From Riemerella columbipharyngis (lineage in GTDB: Bacteria > Bacteroidota > Bacteroidia > Flavobacteriales > Weeksellaceae): DNA of 64,000 nucleotides. The stretch covers positions 28,397 through 92,396 of the forward strand of contig NZ_FNAS01000005.1 of assembly GCF_900101995.1 (NCBI RefSeq), read 5' to 3'. Below the pieces are notes generated by a model that did no database searches, was not told the DNA's origin, and saw nothing but the letters and a program-made list of their open reading frames with translations. The translations under genes were made by a program, and so were the position numbers. Shown here one piece after another: positions 54,468-63,890 of the stretch (the stretch's first letter is position 1; every line of letters starts with the position of its first letter).

Positions 54468-56615
54468 TTACTTCTTAGGCACTACAGATATAGCATAGCC
54501 ACCGCTTCTTGCTAATCTTTTTTTGATTTTACTATGGCTATCCACTTCTTTTTTATAAATATGATAAGACTGAGGATTATTGATATAATCGGCATCTTTA
54601 CTATCTTCATAAATTGTTGCAATATATTTTTTGCCTTTATCTAAAAATGAAAAATCTACGATATAAGTTCTTGCATTCTCGTCTGTAATTCCTCCCACAA
54701 ACCAGTTATCCGTTCCTTTTGCTTTTCGGGCAATATGAATGTAATCTCCTGGTTCTGCAGCTAATATTTTGGTATCGTCCCAATCCAATGCCACATCTTT
54801 GATGAACTGAAATGCGTCCATATGTCTGGCATAATTTTCAGGAAGGTCTGCCGCCATCTGAAGCGGGGAATACATCACGACATAGAGCGCTAACTGCTTA
54901 GCCAAAGTAGTTTTCACAAAGCGTTTGTCCCCTTTGAAATAATAATCTAACTTCGTCTGAAAAATACCCGGCGTATAATCCATAGCTCCCCCCATAAATC
55001 TTGTGAAAGGCAGTATTGTCTGATGGTCCGGATTATTACCTCCGAATGCCTCATACTCTGTACCTCTCGCCGCCTCTGAAGCTATCCAATTGGGGTAAGT
55101 CCGGCTAAGTCCCGTTGGTCTAACCGATTCGTGAGAATTAACCATAACCTTATACTCGGCTGCTTTTTCTGCAATTCTATTATAATGATTGATCATCCAT
55201 TGGCTATAATGGTGTTCTCCTCTCGGAATAATGTTTCCCACATAGCCTGTTTTTACGGCATCATAACCGTATTTATTCATCAATCCGAAAGCCCTGTCTG
55301 CCCAGCGTTCATAGTTGGCAGCAGAACCAGAAGTCTCGTGATGCATTATCAGTTTAATACCTTTTTTGTGAGCATAATCATTCAGCATCTTAATATCAAA
55401 ATCCGGATACGGCGTAAGAAAATCAAACACAAATTCTTTGGATTTTCCAAACCAATCCTCCCAACCGATATCCCAGCCTTCCACAAGTAGAGCGTCAAAA
55501 CCGTTTGCCGAAGCAAAATCAATATATTGTTTAACCCTTTCGTTATTAGCAGCATGTTTACCATTAGGGGTAAGTTTAGTAAAATCCGTCTCTCCTATTT
55601 TCACATTATCGGCTGTGGAATATGCCCATTGGGATTTACCAATAATCATTTCCCACCATACGCCCATATATTTGGTTGGTTTAATCCAAGAAGTATCTTG
55701 ATATTTCGTAGGTTCATTAAGGTTAAATATCATTTTGGAAGCCAATACCTCCTCTGCTCTTGGTGCTGCAATAATGGTACGCCAAGGGGTGACGGCAGAA
55801 GTCTGTATGTAGCCTTTGGCACCTTGAGCATCTGGTGTTAAATCAATGGTAAATTTGTAATTCTTGGCATCTACAATCAGATTAGAAGCCGGATAGTTTA
55901 TTACCGCAGCCTCCGCCAGATTGAAATAAAGCGGTGCTTTTCCTTCTCTTTTAAGCATCAATGGTGTTTGAACGCCATTTTTAATAGGTGTTTGCGAGGC
56001 GTTTTGTTCTACAGCAGAAGCCCATTTAGACGGAATTTCAGAGACTTTGGTGGTCTGAGGAACATATTCCTCTGTATCGTAATCTCCGGCAATCCACCAC
56101 GCTTTCATATCCGTAGGGAACTTAAATTCTGTAAGCTCATCTTTGATGATAAAATAGTTTAGTTTTTTTTGTTGAGGGAACTCATATCTGAAACCCAACC
56201 CGTCATTAAATAACCTAAATCTCACTATGATATTTCTATCTTGTGCTTTATTATGAAGCGTAATCACCAATTCGTTATAATGGTTTTTATAAAATTTCTT
56301 TTCGCCCAATACCGGTTTCCAATTCTCGTTTTTGGTACTACGCTGTTCATCTACTTTCTCAAAATCAGAGGCTAAATCCAAACTTTCTTGATTGGTAATA
56401 TCCTTGAAATTATAAGTTGTTTCCTTGTAAATTTTGAAGCCTAATTTTGAATTTTCCAATATGGTCTCACCTTTGTAAGATAAGTTGTAATAAGGAATTC
56501 CATCTCTAAGGACAAAATTCATTTGAAAATTTCCATCCGGCGATTTAAGACTTTGAGCCGAAACAATCTCCATAAAAAGGATTAGTAGAGCTGTAATCGT
56601 TTTCTTTGATATCAT
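54468..56615 (-). CDS. Glycoside hydrolase family 97 (alpha-glucosidase, SusB-like)
   Basis: A 715-residue exported glycosidase. Signal peptide about 1-20 (ending EIVSAQ), then an N-terminal beta-sandwich and a central TIM barrel. Conserved GH97 text includes KYMGVWWEMIIGKSQWAYST, LLVEGWDIGWEDW, IKLIMHHETSGS, MVNSHESVRPTGLSRTYPN and FGGNNPDHQTILPFTRFMGG. SusB-type enzymes cut alpha-glucosidic bonds with inversion using calcium. Lying behind susC and susD, it probably acts on the sugar they import. No GH13 amylase is adjacent. Confidence 0.92.
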   Translation of the reverse strand: MISKKTITALLILFMEIVSAQSLKSPDGNFQMNFVLRDGIPYYNLSYKGETILENSKLGFKIYKETTYNFKDITNQESLDLASDFEKVDEQRSTKNENWKPVLGEKKFYKNHYNELVITLHNKAQDRNIIVRFRLFNDGLGFRYEFPQQKKLNYFIIKDELTEFKFPTDMKAWWIAGDYDTEEYVPQTTKVSEIPSKWASAVEQNASQTPIKNGVQTPLMLKREGKAPLYFNLAEAAVINYPASNLIVDAKNYKFTIDLTPDAQGAKGYIQTSAVTPWRTIIAAPRAEEVLASKMIFNLNEPTKYQDTSWIKPTKYMGVWWEMIIGKSQWAYSTADNVKIGETDFTKLTPNGKHAANNERVKQYIDFASANGFDALLVEGWDIGWEDWFGKSKEFVFDFLTPYPDFDIKMLNDYAHKKGIKLIMHHETSGSAANYERWADRAFGLMNKYGYDAVKTGYVGNIIPRGEHHYSQWMINHYNRIAEKAAEYKVMVNSHESVRPTGLSRTYPNWIASEAARGTEYEAFGGNNPDHQTILPFTRFMGGAMDYTPGIFQTKLDYYFKGDKRFVKTTLAKQLALYVVMYSPLQMAADLPENYARHMDAFQFIKDVALDWDDTKILAAEPGDYIHIARKAKGTDNWFVGGITDENARTYIVDFSFLDKGKKYIATIYEDSKDADYINNPQSYHIYKKEVDSHSKIKKRLARSGGYAISVVPKK

Positions 56616-56643
56616 AAAATTTTATTTTTAGATTAAAAAGCAT

Positions 56644-56670
56644 AAAAGTGTTGCTAAAAACAACACTTTT
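56644..56670 (-). terminator. Hairpin between susD and the GH97 gene
   Basis: A perfect 10-bp stem (AAAAGTGTTG / CAACACTTTT) around a 7-base loop lies between the susD stop and the GH97 start. It may act as a partial terminator or RNA-processing site lowering GH97 expression relative to susCD. Confidence 0.6.
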
Positions 56671-56691
56671 ATTATAATTTTATTCATAAAG

Positions 56692-58284
56692 TTAGTAACC
56701 TTCATTTTGTTTTAGATTAGGATTTGAAATCAAATCTTTAGCAGGAATAGGATAAAGTTTTCTGTAATCATCTACACTTGCTCCGTCTTTTACGCCTCCT
56801 TTCCAAGCCCAAATATAGCTACCGGAAGTAAACTTTCCAAATCGGATTAAATCTGTTCTACGCGTCGCTTCCCACGCTAACTCTCTCGCTCTTTCATCTA
56901 AAACAAAATCAAGGTTGAGCTGAGACATTGTAATGTCTCCGGAAGCATTTCCGTAAGCTCTTTCTCTGAGTTTGTTCACATACATTAGTGCCGTGTTTGT
57001 GCTGCCTCCGTCACCTCTCAGTACAGCCTCGGCATACATTAGATAAGCATCTGCCAATCTGAATAGCGGGAAATCTGTATCCACAAAGTTTCCTGATGTG
57101 TCAGAGCCAGGCTTTCCGTCTTTCGTTACATTTTTGAATTTTACCAAAGGATATCCGTCTGTAAAAGTAGAGACATCATTGATATCCGAAGATTGTCCGT
57201 CTGTAAAGAATACGCCTCGGTGGTCTTTGCTTCCCTCTGTATCAGGGAATTTATCCACCAAATTTTTAGTGGTTCTCAAGCCCCACCAGCCGCCATTGAC
57301 ACCGAACTTAGAAGCATCCATTTTGCCGCCTATTCCTGCGTGGATAATATAGGTAGCTCCGCCCCATGTCTGGGTATGTACCCCATCGAAATTTATAGAA
57401 AAGATGACTTCGTTGTTATCCAAATTATTGTCTGCCAAGAATAACTCTCCGTAATTCTGTTTCAAAGAATAGCCTGCATTGATGACTTTCTCTGTATATT
57501 TTACCACTTCATCGTATCTTGGCTTACCTGTATAGACCTCCGCATTTAGGTACAATTTTGCCAAAAGCATCCACACAGCGGCTTTATCAGCTCTACCATA
57601 TTCATTGGTTCTTGGGTCTTTTAGTTTTGTTTCTAAATCTTTCAGCTCAGACTCTACATACTCGAATAATTTTTCTCTTGTGATTCTCGGCGGCGGATTT
57701 ACGCCTACCTCTGTGTTTTCATCTACAAAAGGAACATTTCCGAACATATCCAAAGCGTGATAGTAGCTCAATGCTCTTAGAAATCTTGCTTCGTTTCTGT
57801 AAAGGCGGGCGGTCTCTGCATCTTGTCCTGTGATGCCTCTTGAGTCCAGTTTACCGTCTGAGGTTTCTCTTATAAATTCATTAGCCAAAGTAATTTGATA
57901 ATAAATTCTATAATACATTGCGGTAATGAACTGGTTATTTGAACTCCAATTCATATTATGCAAATCCGGCAAACCGGCATCTCCCCATCCGATTACTGCT
58001 TCGTCTGTCGGTAGCTCTTGCAACTGAAAATATTGTCTCAGATAGCTGGACATACCGCCGTCTATCCCGCCAATATCTGCGGCACCATCACCTCCGTTTT
58101 GTCCTCCTACGGCTAATCCTGCATAGCATTTTGCTAAGACACCTTTGTAATTACTAAAGTCTGCATAAACTGTTTTTGATACGACATTGCTACTTTCGAA
58201 TTTGTTCAAATCTCTCTCACAAGACTGTAACGAAAAACCCAATATCCCAATAGCTGCAATTATTTTTATATACTTTGATTTCAT
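56692..58284 (-). CDS. SusD/RagB-family glycan-binding lipoprotein
   Basis: A 530-residue surface lipoprotein that caps the SusC channel. The lipoprotein signal ends FSLQSC with Cys22. The SusD core shows TPR-like helices (ARFLRALSYYHALDMFGNVPF, about 186-206), then KAAVWMLLAKLYLNAEVYTG. The C-terminal RagB signature is LDFVLDERARELAWEATRRTDLIRFGKF, and it ends LYPIPAKDLISNPNLKQNEGY. It lies 11 bases after susC. Confidence 0.95.
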   Translation of the reverse strand: MKSKYIKIIAAIGILGFSLQSCERDLNKFESSNVVSKTVYADFSNYKGVLAKCYAGLAVGGQNGGDGAADIGGIDGGMSSYLRQYFQLQELPTDEAVIGWGDAGLPDLHNMNWSSNNQFITAMYYRIYYQITLANEFIRETSDGKLDSRGITGQDAETARLYRNEARFLRALSYYHALDMFGNVPFVDENTEVGVNPPPRITREKLFEYVESELKDLETKLKDPRTNEYGRADKAAVWMLLAKLYLNAEVYTGKPRYDEVVKYTEKVINAGYSLKQNYGELFLADNNLDNNEVIFSINFDGVHTQTWGGATYIIHAGIGGKMDASKFGVNGGWWGLRTTKNLVDKFPDTEGSKDHRGVFFTDGQSSDINDVSTFTDGYPLVKFKNVTKDGKPGSDTSGNFVDTDFPLFRLADAYLMYAEAVLRGDGGSTNTALMYVNKLRERAYGNASGDITMSQLNLDFVLDERARELAWEATRRTDLIRFGKFTSGSYIWAWKGGVKDGASVDDYRKLYPIPAKDLISNPNLKQNEGY

Positions 58285-58295
58285 TTTGTTAAGGA

Positions 58296-61025
58296 TTAAA
58301 ATTTAATATTAAAACCTAAAGAATATACTCTCGGTCTTTGATAGAAATTATTGTCAATACCATTGAATACCTCAGGGTCTAAACCCCTATATTTGGTAAC
58401 CACAAAGACATTGTTTACAGTGGCATTAATTCTAAGTTTTCCATTCCCAATGAAAGTAGGGAAGTTGTATCCTATGCTTATGTTGTCCATTCTAAGGAAA
58501 GATGCATCTTCCACATAGTAGTCGGACAAGTATTGAGCGTCTTTAAATCTCGTATTATAATAATCTGCCGTAAGATTTCTCAAGTGGCTGCTAGACTCCA
58601 AAGCGTGAGAGTAGCCATATTCCGAGTTCATATTGTTATACACATAATTTCCTATGTTTGCCCTTAGGGCAAAGCCTAAATCCCAATTTTTGTATCTGAA
58701 ACTTGAAGACAATCCGAATATCGCCTTAGGCATCGGTGAATGGTCTTGATACAAATCTTGTTCGTTGATTTTACCGTCTCCGTTTCTATCTACATATTCC
58801 CCTTCTATCGGTTTTCCATTGCTGTCATATTTTTGCTGGTACACATAGAAAGAATTAGGCGCATAGCCTACAGTTTGCACTTGGACAGTATTCCCTGTAC
58901 CTCCTTTTATACCTCCTGTCAGTACTTTCTGATCCGGATTATTGGTAACGGAAAGATTGGTGATTTCAGCTTTTTGAAATGTCGCATTGGCACTAATATC
59001 CCAAGTGAAATCATTGTTATCTATCACTTTGGAAGTTAGTGAGAACTCCAGTCCTTTAGACTCCATATCCCCTACATTGCTCATTAGCAAGTTGGTAAAG
59101 TTTACTCCTGCAGGAACCGGAACTATACTTAATAAATCTTTGGTTTTTCTTTTATAAGCATCTACCGTGAATAAAACCCTATCCTTGAACAAACCAAAAT
59201 CCAATCCTATGTTTTTGGTCTCCGTAGTTTCCCACTTAATATTTTTATCATATCCACTCGGACGAATTAGTGTATAGAAGTGGTCACCTATCTGATAGTT
59301 AGCACCTCCATCCGAATAGCCATATATCGCTAAATAAGGATAGTTGGAACCTATATCTTGCTGTCCGGTAATGCCCCAACCTCCTCTAAGTTTGAGGGTA
59401 GAGATAGATTTGTTATCCTTCAAGAAATCCTCTTGGTCCATTCTCCACGCCAATGATACTGACGGGAAATAGCCCCAACGGTTTTCTTCGCTAAATCTGG
59501 AAGAACCATCTCTACGGATAGAAGCCGTTAGTAAATATTTTTTATCAAAGGTATAATTAAGTCTTCCATAATAAGACAACAGAATATTCTGAGTAAAGAA
59601 ATCTACACCGGTCGCAGGAACCTGAGTTCCATCTCCATAAATCGTAGGCGAGAATGGCGTGTTCTCATTCCATTTTTGGTAAGAATACCCTGCCATTAAA
59701 TCAAAATCAGATTTTAGAGAAGGTAGCTTTTTAGTATAGTTCAGATAAAATTCTAACAGTCTGTTCTTTTTATTTTGGCTGTAATCTCTATTCGTACCTT
59801 TGGTATAAAATGCAGAAGCCAATGTAGGTGCTGCAATCACATGCCCGTTAGAATCGGCATAATCCAAACCTAGATTAAGGTTGGCTCTCAAGTCCGGAAG
59901 GAAAGGAAGTTTGTAATCAAACTGTACATTACCCAATACCCTTCTCACATAAGAGATATCCCATCTTTGGAAGAGATTAGACACCGGATTTTTAGGTGCC
60001 AAAGTGATTGGCTCGTTTTTAGCCGGATCCAGCCACTCCCAATATCCGCCAAGCTGAGGCATTGCTTTATCATAAATAGGCTTCGTAGGGTCAAAAGCTA
60101 TGGCATAGCCTATCGTCTCACTGTCTGCAAATCTATTCTCTGCGTAAGTCCCTTTCAAATTAAGATTAACACTCAAGCTATTTTTGAAAAACTTAGGGCT
60201 GAGACTAATTCCTGCCGTAGTTCTTTTGATATTATTGGTTTTAATAATTCCGTCTTGATTAAGATAACCTATGGACAAGCGATATGGCAAACTGCCCAAA
60301 CCTCCGGAAAAGGTAATATTATTATCAAACCCCGGTGCTAATTGATAAATGGCATCTTGCCAGTCTGTATTATAATTGGTAAGAAGTGCCTTGTATTCAT
60401 TCGGTGAAATTTCATTTACCAATGCTCTGTATTGGTCTCCTCCGAGCACTTTTATTTTGCCAAACTTCTCGGATACAGAAGTGGTACTGCTATACCCTAC
60501 TCTCAGTTTGCCTTTTTTACCGTGCTTAGTGGTAATGATGATAACCCCGTTTGTTGCTCTGTTCCCATAGATAGCTGCGGCAGACGCATCTTTTAAAATA
60601 TTGAAAGACTCTATGTCATCAGGGTTAATAAGAGATAATGGATTTGCGGCACCATTGATGCCATTGTTGTCCAACGGCATTCCATCGATAACAATCAAAG
60701 GGTCGTTAGAAGCATTGAGGGATGCTGCCCCTCGTATCCTTATAGAAGAACCACTGCCTGGTGCTCCTCCGTTAGAAGTAATTTGCACTCCGGCGGCTTT
60801 CCCCTGTATCAGTTGTTCCGGAGAGGAAACCATTCCTCCGTTAAAATCCTTGGCAGAGATACTGGTAACAGATCCTGTGAGGTCTTTTTTCTTTTTGGTA
60901 CCATATCCTACCAACACTACCTGATCTATGTTTTTAGTTTTAATAGAATCTTTCTGCTGTGCGTATAAAAATGTTCCTGCAAGCAAAAAAAGCGGTGCTG
61001 CTTTTAGTTTGTAAAAATTTATCAC
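58296..61025 (-). CDS. SusC/RagA-family TonB-dependent outer-membrane transporter
   Basis: A 909-residue TonB-linked porter. After a signal peptide (ending GTFLYAQ) a TonB-box region (KNIDQVVLVGYGTKKKKDLT) leads straight into the plug: SGSSIRIRGAASLNASNDPL, VIDGMPLDNN, FNILKDASAAAIYGNRATNG. The barrel follows and ends PRVYSLGFNIKF. The carboxypeptidase-like domain often present before the TonB box is absent. The start is GTG at 61025; an in-frame stop lies just upstream, so no longer form exists. No clear promoter box is seen in the 49 bases after uvrA. Confidence 0.95.
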   Translation of the reverse strand: MINFYKLKAAPLFLLAGTFLYAQQKDSIKTKNIDQVVLVGYGTKKKKDLTGSVTSISAKDFNGGMVSSPEQLIQGKAAGVQITSNGGAPGSGSSIRIRGAASLNASNDPLIVIDGMPLDNNGINGAANPLSLINPDDIESFNILKDASAAAIYGNRATNGVIIITTKHGKKGKLRVGYSSTTSVSEKFGKIKVLGGDQYRALVNEISPNEYKALLTNYNTDWQDAIYQLAPGFDNNITFSGGLGSLPYRLSIGYLNQDGIIKTNNIKRTTAGISLSPKFFKNSLSVNLNLKGTYAENRFADSETIGYAIAFDPTKPIYDKAMPQLGGYWEWLDPAKNEPITLAPKNPVSNLFQRWDISYVRRVLGNVQFDYKLPFLPDLRANLNLGLDYADSNGHVIAAPTLASAFYTKGTNRDYSQNKKNRLLEFYLNYTKKLPSLKSDFDLMAGYSYQKWNENTPFSPTIYGDGTQVPATGVDFFTQNILLSYYGRLNYTFDKKYLLTASIRRDGSSRFSEENRWGYFPSVSLAWRMDQEDFLKDNKSISTLKLRGGWGITGQQDIGSNYPYLAIYGYSDGGANYQIGDHFYTLIRPSGYDKNIKWETTETKNIGLDFGLFKDRVLFTVDAYKRKTKDLLSIVPVPAGVNFTNLLMSNVGDMESKGLEFSLTSKVIDNNDFTWDISANATFQKAEITNLSVTNNPDQKVLTGGIKGGTGNTVQVQTVGYAPNSFYVYQQKYDSNGKPIEGEYVDRNGDGKINEQDLYQDHSPMPKAIFGLSSSFRYKNWDLGFALRANIGNYVYNNMNSEYGYSHALESSSHLRNLTADYYNTRFKDAQYLSDYYVEDASFLRMDNISIGYNFPTFIGNGKLRINATVNNVFVVTKYRGLDPEVFNGIDNNFYQRPRVYSLGFNIKF

Positions 61026-61074
61026 TTTTTAAGAATTTTAGTTATAATTTTAAGTCTTGCAATATACACAATTC

Positions 61075-63864
61075 TTATGAATTCAATTTGTATTTTAAGT
61101 ATTTAGCTGTGTGAGAGTTCCGCTCCTTAGCCAAAAGCTCGGGCGTTCCGGAAAATACCACTTGCCCTCCGTTTTTACCTGCATCCGGACCAATGTCCAC
61201 TATCCAGTCTGCACTTTTTATAATATCCATCTGATGCTCTATTACTACTACCGAATGCCCAAGCTCTACTAAGGCTTGAAACGATTTCAGAAGTTTATCA
61301 ACATCATGAAAATGCAATCCCGTAGAGGGTTCATCAAAAATAAACAAAGTCTTCTCCGTCGTAACACCTTTGGTAAGAAACGATGCCAGCTTAACACGCT
61401 GTGCCTCTCCTCCGGAAAGCGTAGAAGAACTTTGCCCCAGCTGTAAATAACCCAAGCCTACCTCTTGCAGCGATTTCAGTTTTGTAACAACTTTTTGATA
61501 ATGATTTTCTTCAAAAAACCGAATCGCCTCATCTACCGTCATATGCAGAATATCCGAGATATTTTTTTCGTCAAATTTCACTTGCAAAATCTCAGGCTTG
61601 AAGCGTGTGCCGTGACAATGTTCGCACTCTAATTCTATATCTGCCATAAACTGCATAGACACCGTGACAACGCCCTCTCCTTTGCACTCATCGCATCTGC
61701 CACCATCTACATTAAAAGAGAAATGCTTAGGCTTAAACCCCAACAGCTTTGCCGATTTTTGGTTCGCAAACAAATCACGGATATCGTCGTAGGCTTTTAG
61801 ATAAGTTACAGGATTGGAACGCGAGGATTTCCCTATCGGATTTTGGTCTATCAGCTCTATATTTTTAATGACTTTGCTTGGAAACTCTACACCGTCGTAG
61901 TCCCCTTTTTTGCCTCCACGCCCGAGCTGTATCTGAATGTCATTAGCCAAAACATCTTTTATCAGCGTAGATTTACCCGAACCCGAAACGCCAGTAACTA
62001 CTGCCAAACAGCCCAGCGGAATATCAACATCTATATTCTTGAGGTTATTCTGCCGAGCACCCTTTATATGTATAAATTCCTTAGGATTTCGGCGTCTTTC
62101 GGGAACCTTTATTTCCAGCCTCCCCGTCAAATATTTTGAGGTAAGCGTATCTGCTTTTTTCAATGCTTTGAAATCTCCTGCAAATACAAGCTCCCCTCCC
62201 ATATATCCGGCTTCTGGGCCTATGTCTATAATATAATCTGCTGCGTTCATCACATCCTCGTCGTGCTCCACCACGACCACCGTATTCCCTAAATCACGCA
62301 GATGCTTGAGTACCTCTATCAAGTTTTCTGTATCTCTTGAATGAAGCCCAATGGAAGGTTCGTCTAAAACATAAACAGAACCCACCAAAGAGCTGCCAAG
62401 ACTGGTCGCTAAATTTATCCTCTGGCTCTCTCCGCCGGAAAGCGTACCAGAAGTTCTATTAAGCGTAAGGTAACCCAAGCCTACTTTAAGCAAAAACTCC
62501 AAACGGCTTGTGATTTCGTAGAGAAGTCTTTTGGCGACAGCCTCTTCGTGAACGGTAAGATTAAGATTTTTTACCAACGGTAAAAGTTCGTCAAGGGGAA
62601 GCTCTATCAATGATTGGATGTTATGCCCGTCTATCTTTACCCAAGAGGTTTCTTTGCGTAACCGCAATCCATCGCAGTCGTTGCAAGTGGTTTTTCCTCT
62701 ATATCGAGAAAGCATAATTCTATATTGTATCTTGTAAAGGTTTTCCTCCAGCATTTTGAAAAAATTGTCAATACACGGAAAGCTCCTGGTGCCATCTCCC
62801 CACCAGAGTACTTTTTTTTGTTCTTTCGTAAGCTCAAAATAAGGTTTGTGTATTGGGAAGTCTTTTGCTTTTCTAATGAATGCCATCTTCCACTCCATCA
62901 TCGTATTTCCTTTCCAGCACGCCACAGCGCCTTCGTAAACGGAAAGCGATTTGTCCGGCACTACCAAATCCTCATCTATTCCTATTACCTTGCCATAGCC
63001 CTCGCAAGTAGGACACGCACCGTAAGGATTATTAAAACTGAAAAAATGAATATTCGGTTCTAAAAAGTCTATCCCGTCTGCTTCGAATTTATTTGAAAAT
63101 ATTTTCTGAGCCTCTGTATCTATATTTTTCAGCACGCATTCTCCGTGTCCTTCGTAGAAAGCCATTTGTACAGAATCCGCCAGACGATGTGCAAAGTCTT
63201 CGTTCTCCTCTGCTACAAAACGGTCTATCACAATATGGATATTCATCCCCTCCTGTGGGGTAAAGCCAAAACTTTCCAAATCTTCTATACCTGCTATTTT
63301 CCCCTCTATTTCCAATCTTGTGAATCCTGCTGCCTTTAATTTTTTCAGTATTTCAGAGAAATTTTCTAACGAATACTCCAATGACACAGATAAGAGAAAC
63401 GACTCGCCTATATGACTTAAAACAAAGTCCACCACATCAGATACAGAGTCTTTCTTCACCTCTTCTCCAGATACCGGCGAGAATGTACGCCCTATACGGG
63501 CAAAAAGCAACTTCAGATAGTCGTAAATCTCTGTGGAAGTCCCTACTGTAGAGCGGGGATTAGAGGAAATCACTTTCTGCTGAATGGCAATGGAAGGTGC
63601 CAATCCTTTGATATCATCTACTTTTGGTTTTTCCAACCGCCCAAGGAACTGTCTTGCATAAGAGCTAAGACTCTCCACGTAACGCCTCTGCCCCTCTGCA
63701 TAGAGCGTATCAAACGCCAGAGAAGATTTACCGCTTCCGGAAACTCCCGTAATAACGACTAATTTGTTTTTAGGAATTCGGACATCTATATTTTTAAGAT
63801 TATTAAGGTGTGCGTTTTTTATAAAAATCGTATTCTTAATATCTGCTGCTTCTTGCTTTGCCAT
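61075..63864 (-). CDS. uvrA: UvrABC system protein A
   Basis: Damage-recognition ATPase of nucleotide excision repair. Two ABC modules are seen: Walker A GVSGSGKSSLAFDT (about 40-53) with signature LSGGESQRINLATSLGS, and Walker A GVSGSGKSTLIKDV with signature LSGGEAQRVKLASFL. Zinc clusters are present (CPTCEGYGKV and CNDCDG in the first half, CDECKGEGVV and CEHCHGTRFKPE in the second). 929 residues, full length. A TAnnTTTG box lies 18 bases upstream, then the terminal inverted repeat. Confidence 0.98.
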   Translation of the reverse strand: MAKQEAADIKNTIFIKNAHLNNLKNIDVRIPKNKLVVITGVSGSGKSSLAFDTLYAEGQRRYVESLSSYARQFLGRLEKPKVDDIKGLAPSIAIQQKVISSNPRSTVGTSTEIYDYLKLLFARIGRTFSPVSGEEVKKDSVSDVVDFVLSHIGESFLLSVSLEYSLENFSEILKKLKAAGFTRLEIEGKIAGIEDLESFGFTPQEGMNIHIVIDRFVAEENEDFAHRLADSVQMAFYEGHGECVLKNIDTEAQKIFSNKFEADGIDFLEPNIHFFSFNNPYGACPTCEGYGKVIGIDEDLVVPDKSLSVYEGAVACWKGNTMMEWKMAFIRKAKDFPIHKPYFELTKEQKKVLWWGDGTRSFPCIDNFFKMLEENLYKIQYRIMLSRYRGKTTCNDCDGLRLRKETSWVKIDGHNIQSLIELPLDELLPLVKNLNLTVHEEAVAKRLLYEITSRLEFLLKVGLGYLTLNRTSGTLSGGESQRINLATSLGSSLVGSVYVLDEPSIGLHSRDTENLIEVLKHLRDLGNTVVVVEHDEDVMNAADYIIDIGPEAGYMGGELVFAGDFKALKKADTLTSKYLTGRLEIKVPERRRNPKEFIHIKGARQNNLKNIDVDIPLGCLAVVTGVSGSGKSTLIKDVLANDIQIQLGRGGKKGDYDGVEFPSKVIKNIELIDQNPIGKSSRSNPVTYLKAYDDIRDLFANQKSAKLLGFKPKHFSFNVDGGRCDECKGEGVVTVSMQFMADIELECEHCHGTRFKPEILQVKFDEKNISDILHMTVDEAIRFFEENHYQKVVTKLKSLQEVGLGYLQLGQSSSTLSGGEAQRVKLASFLTKGVTTEKTLFIFDEPSTGLHFHDVDKLLKSFQALVELGHSVVVIEHQMDIIKSADWIVDIGPDAGKNGGQVVFSGTPELLAKERNSHTAKYLKYKLNS

Positions 63865-63881
63865 TCGGAAAAATTAAACTA

Positions 63882-63889
63882 CAAATTTA
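63882..63889 (-). promoter_or_regulatory. -7 box of uvrA
   Basis: TAAATTTG on minus, 18 bases before the uvrA ATG, matches TAnnTTTG. The -33 area falls inside the left arm of the inverted repeat. A second TAAATTTG (63904-63911) lies in that arm. Confidence 0.55.
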
Positions 63890-63890
63890 A

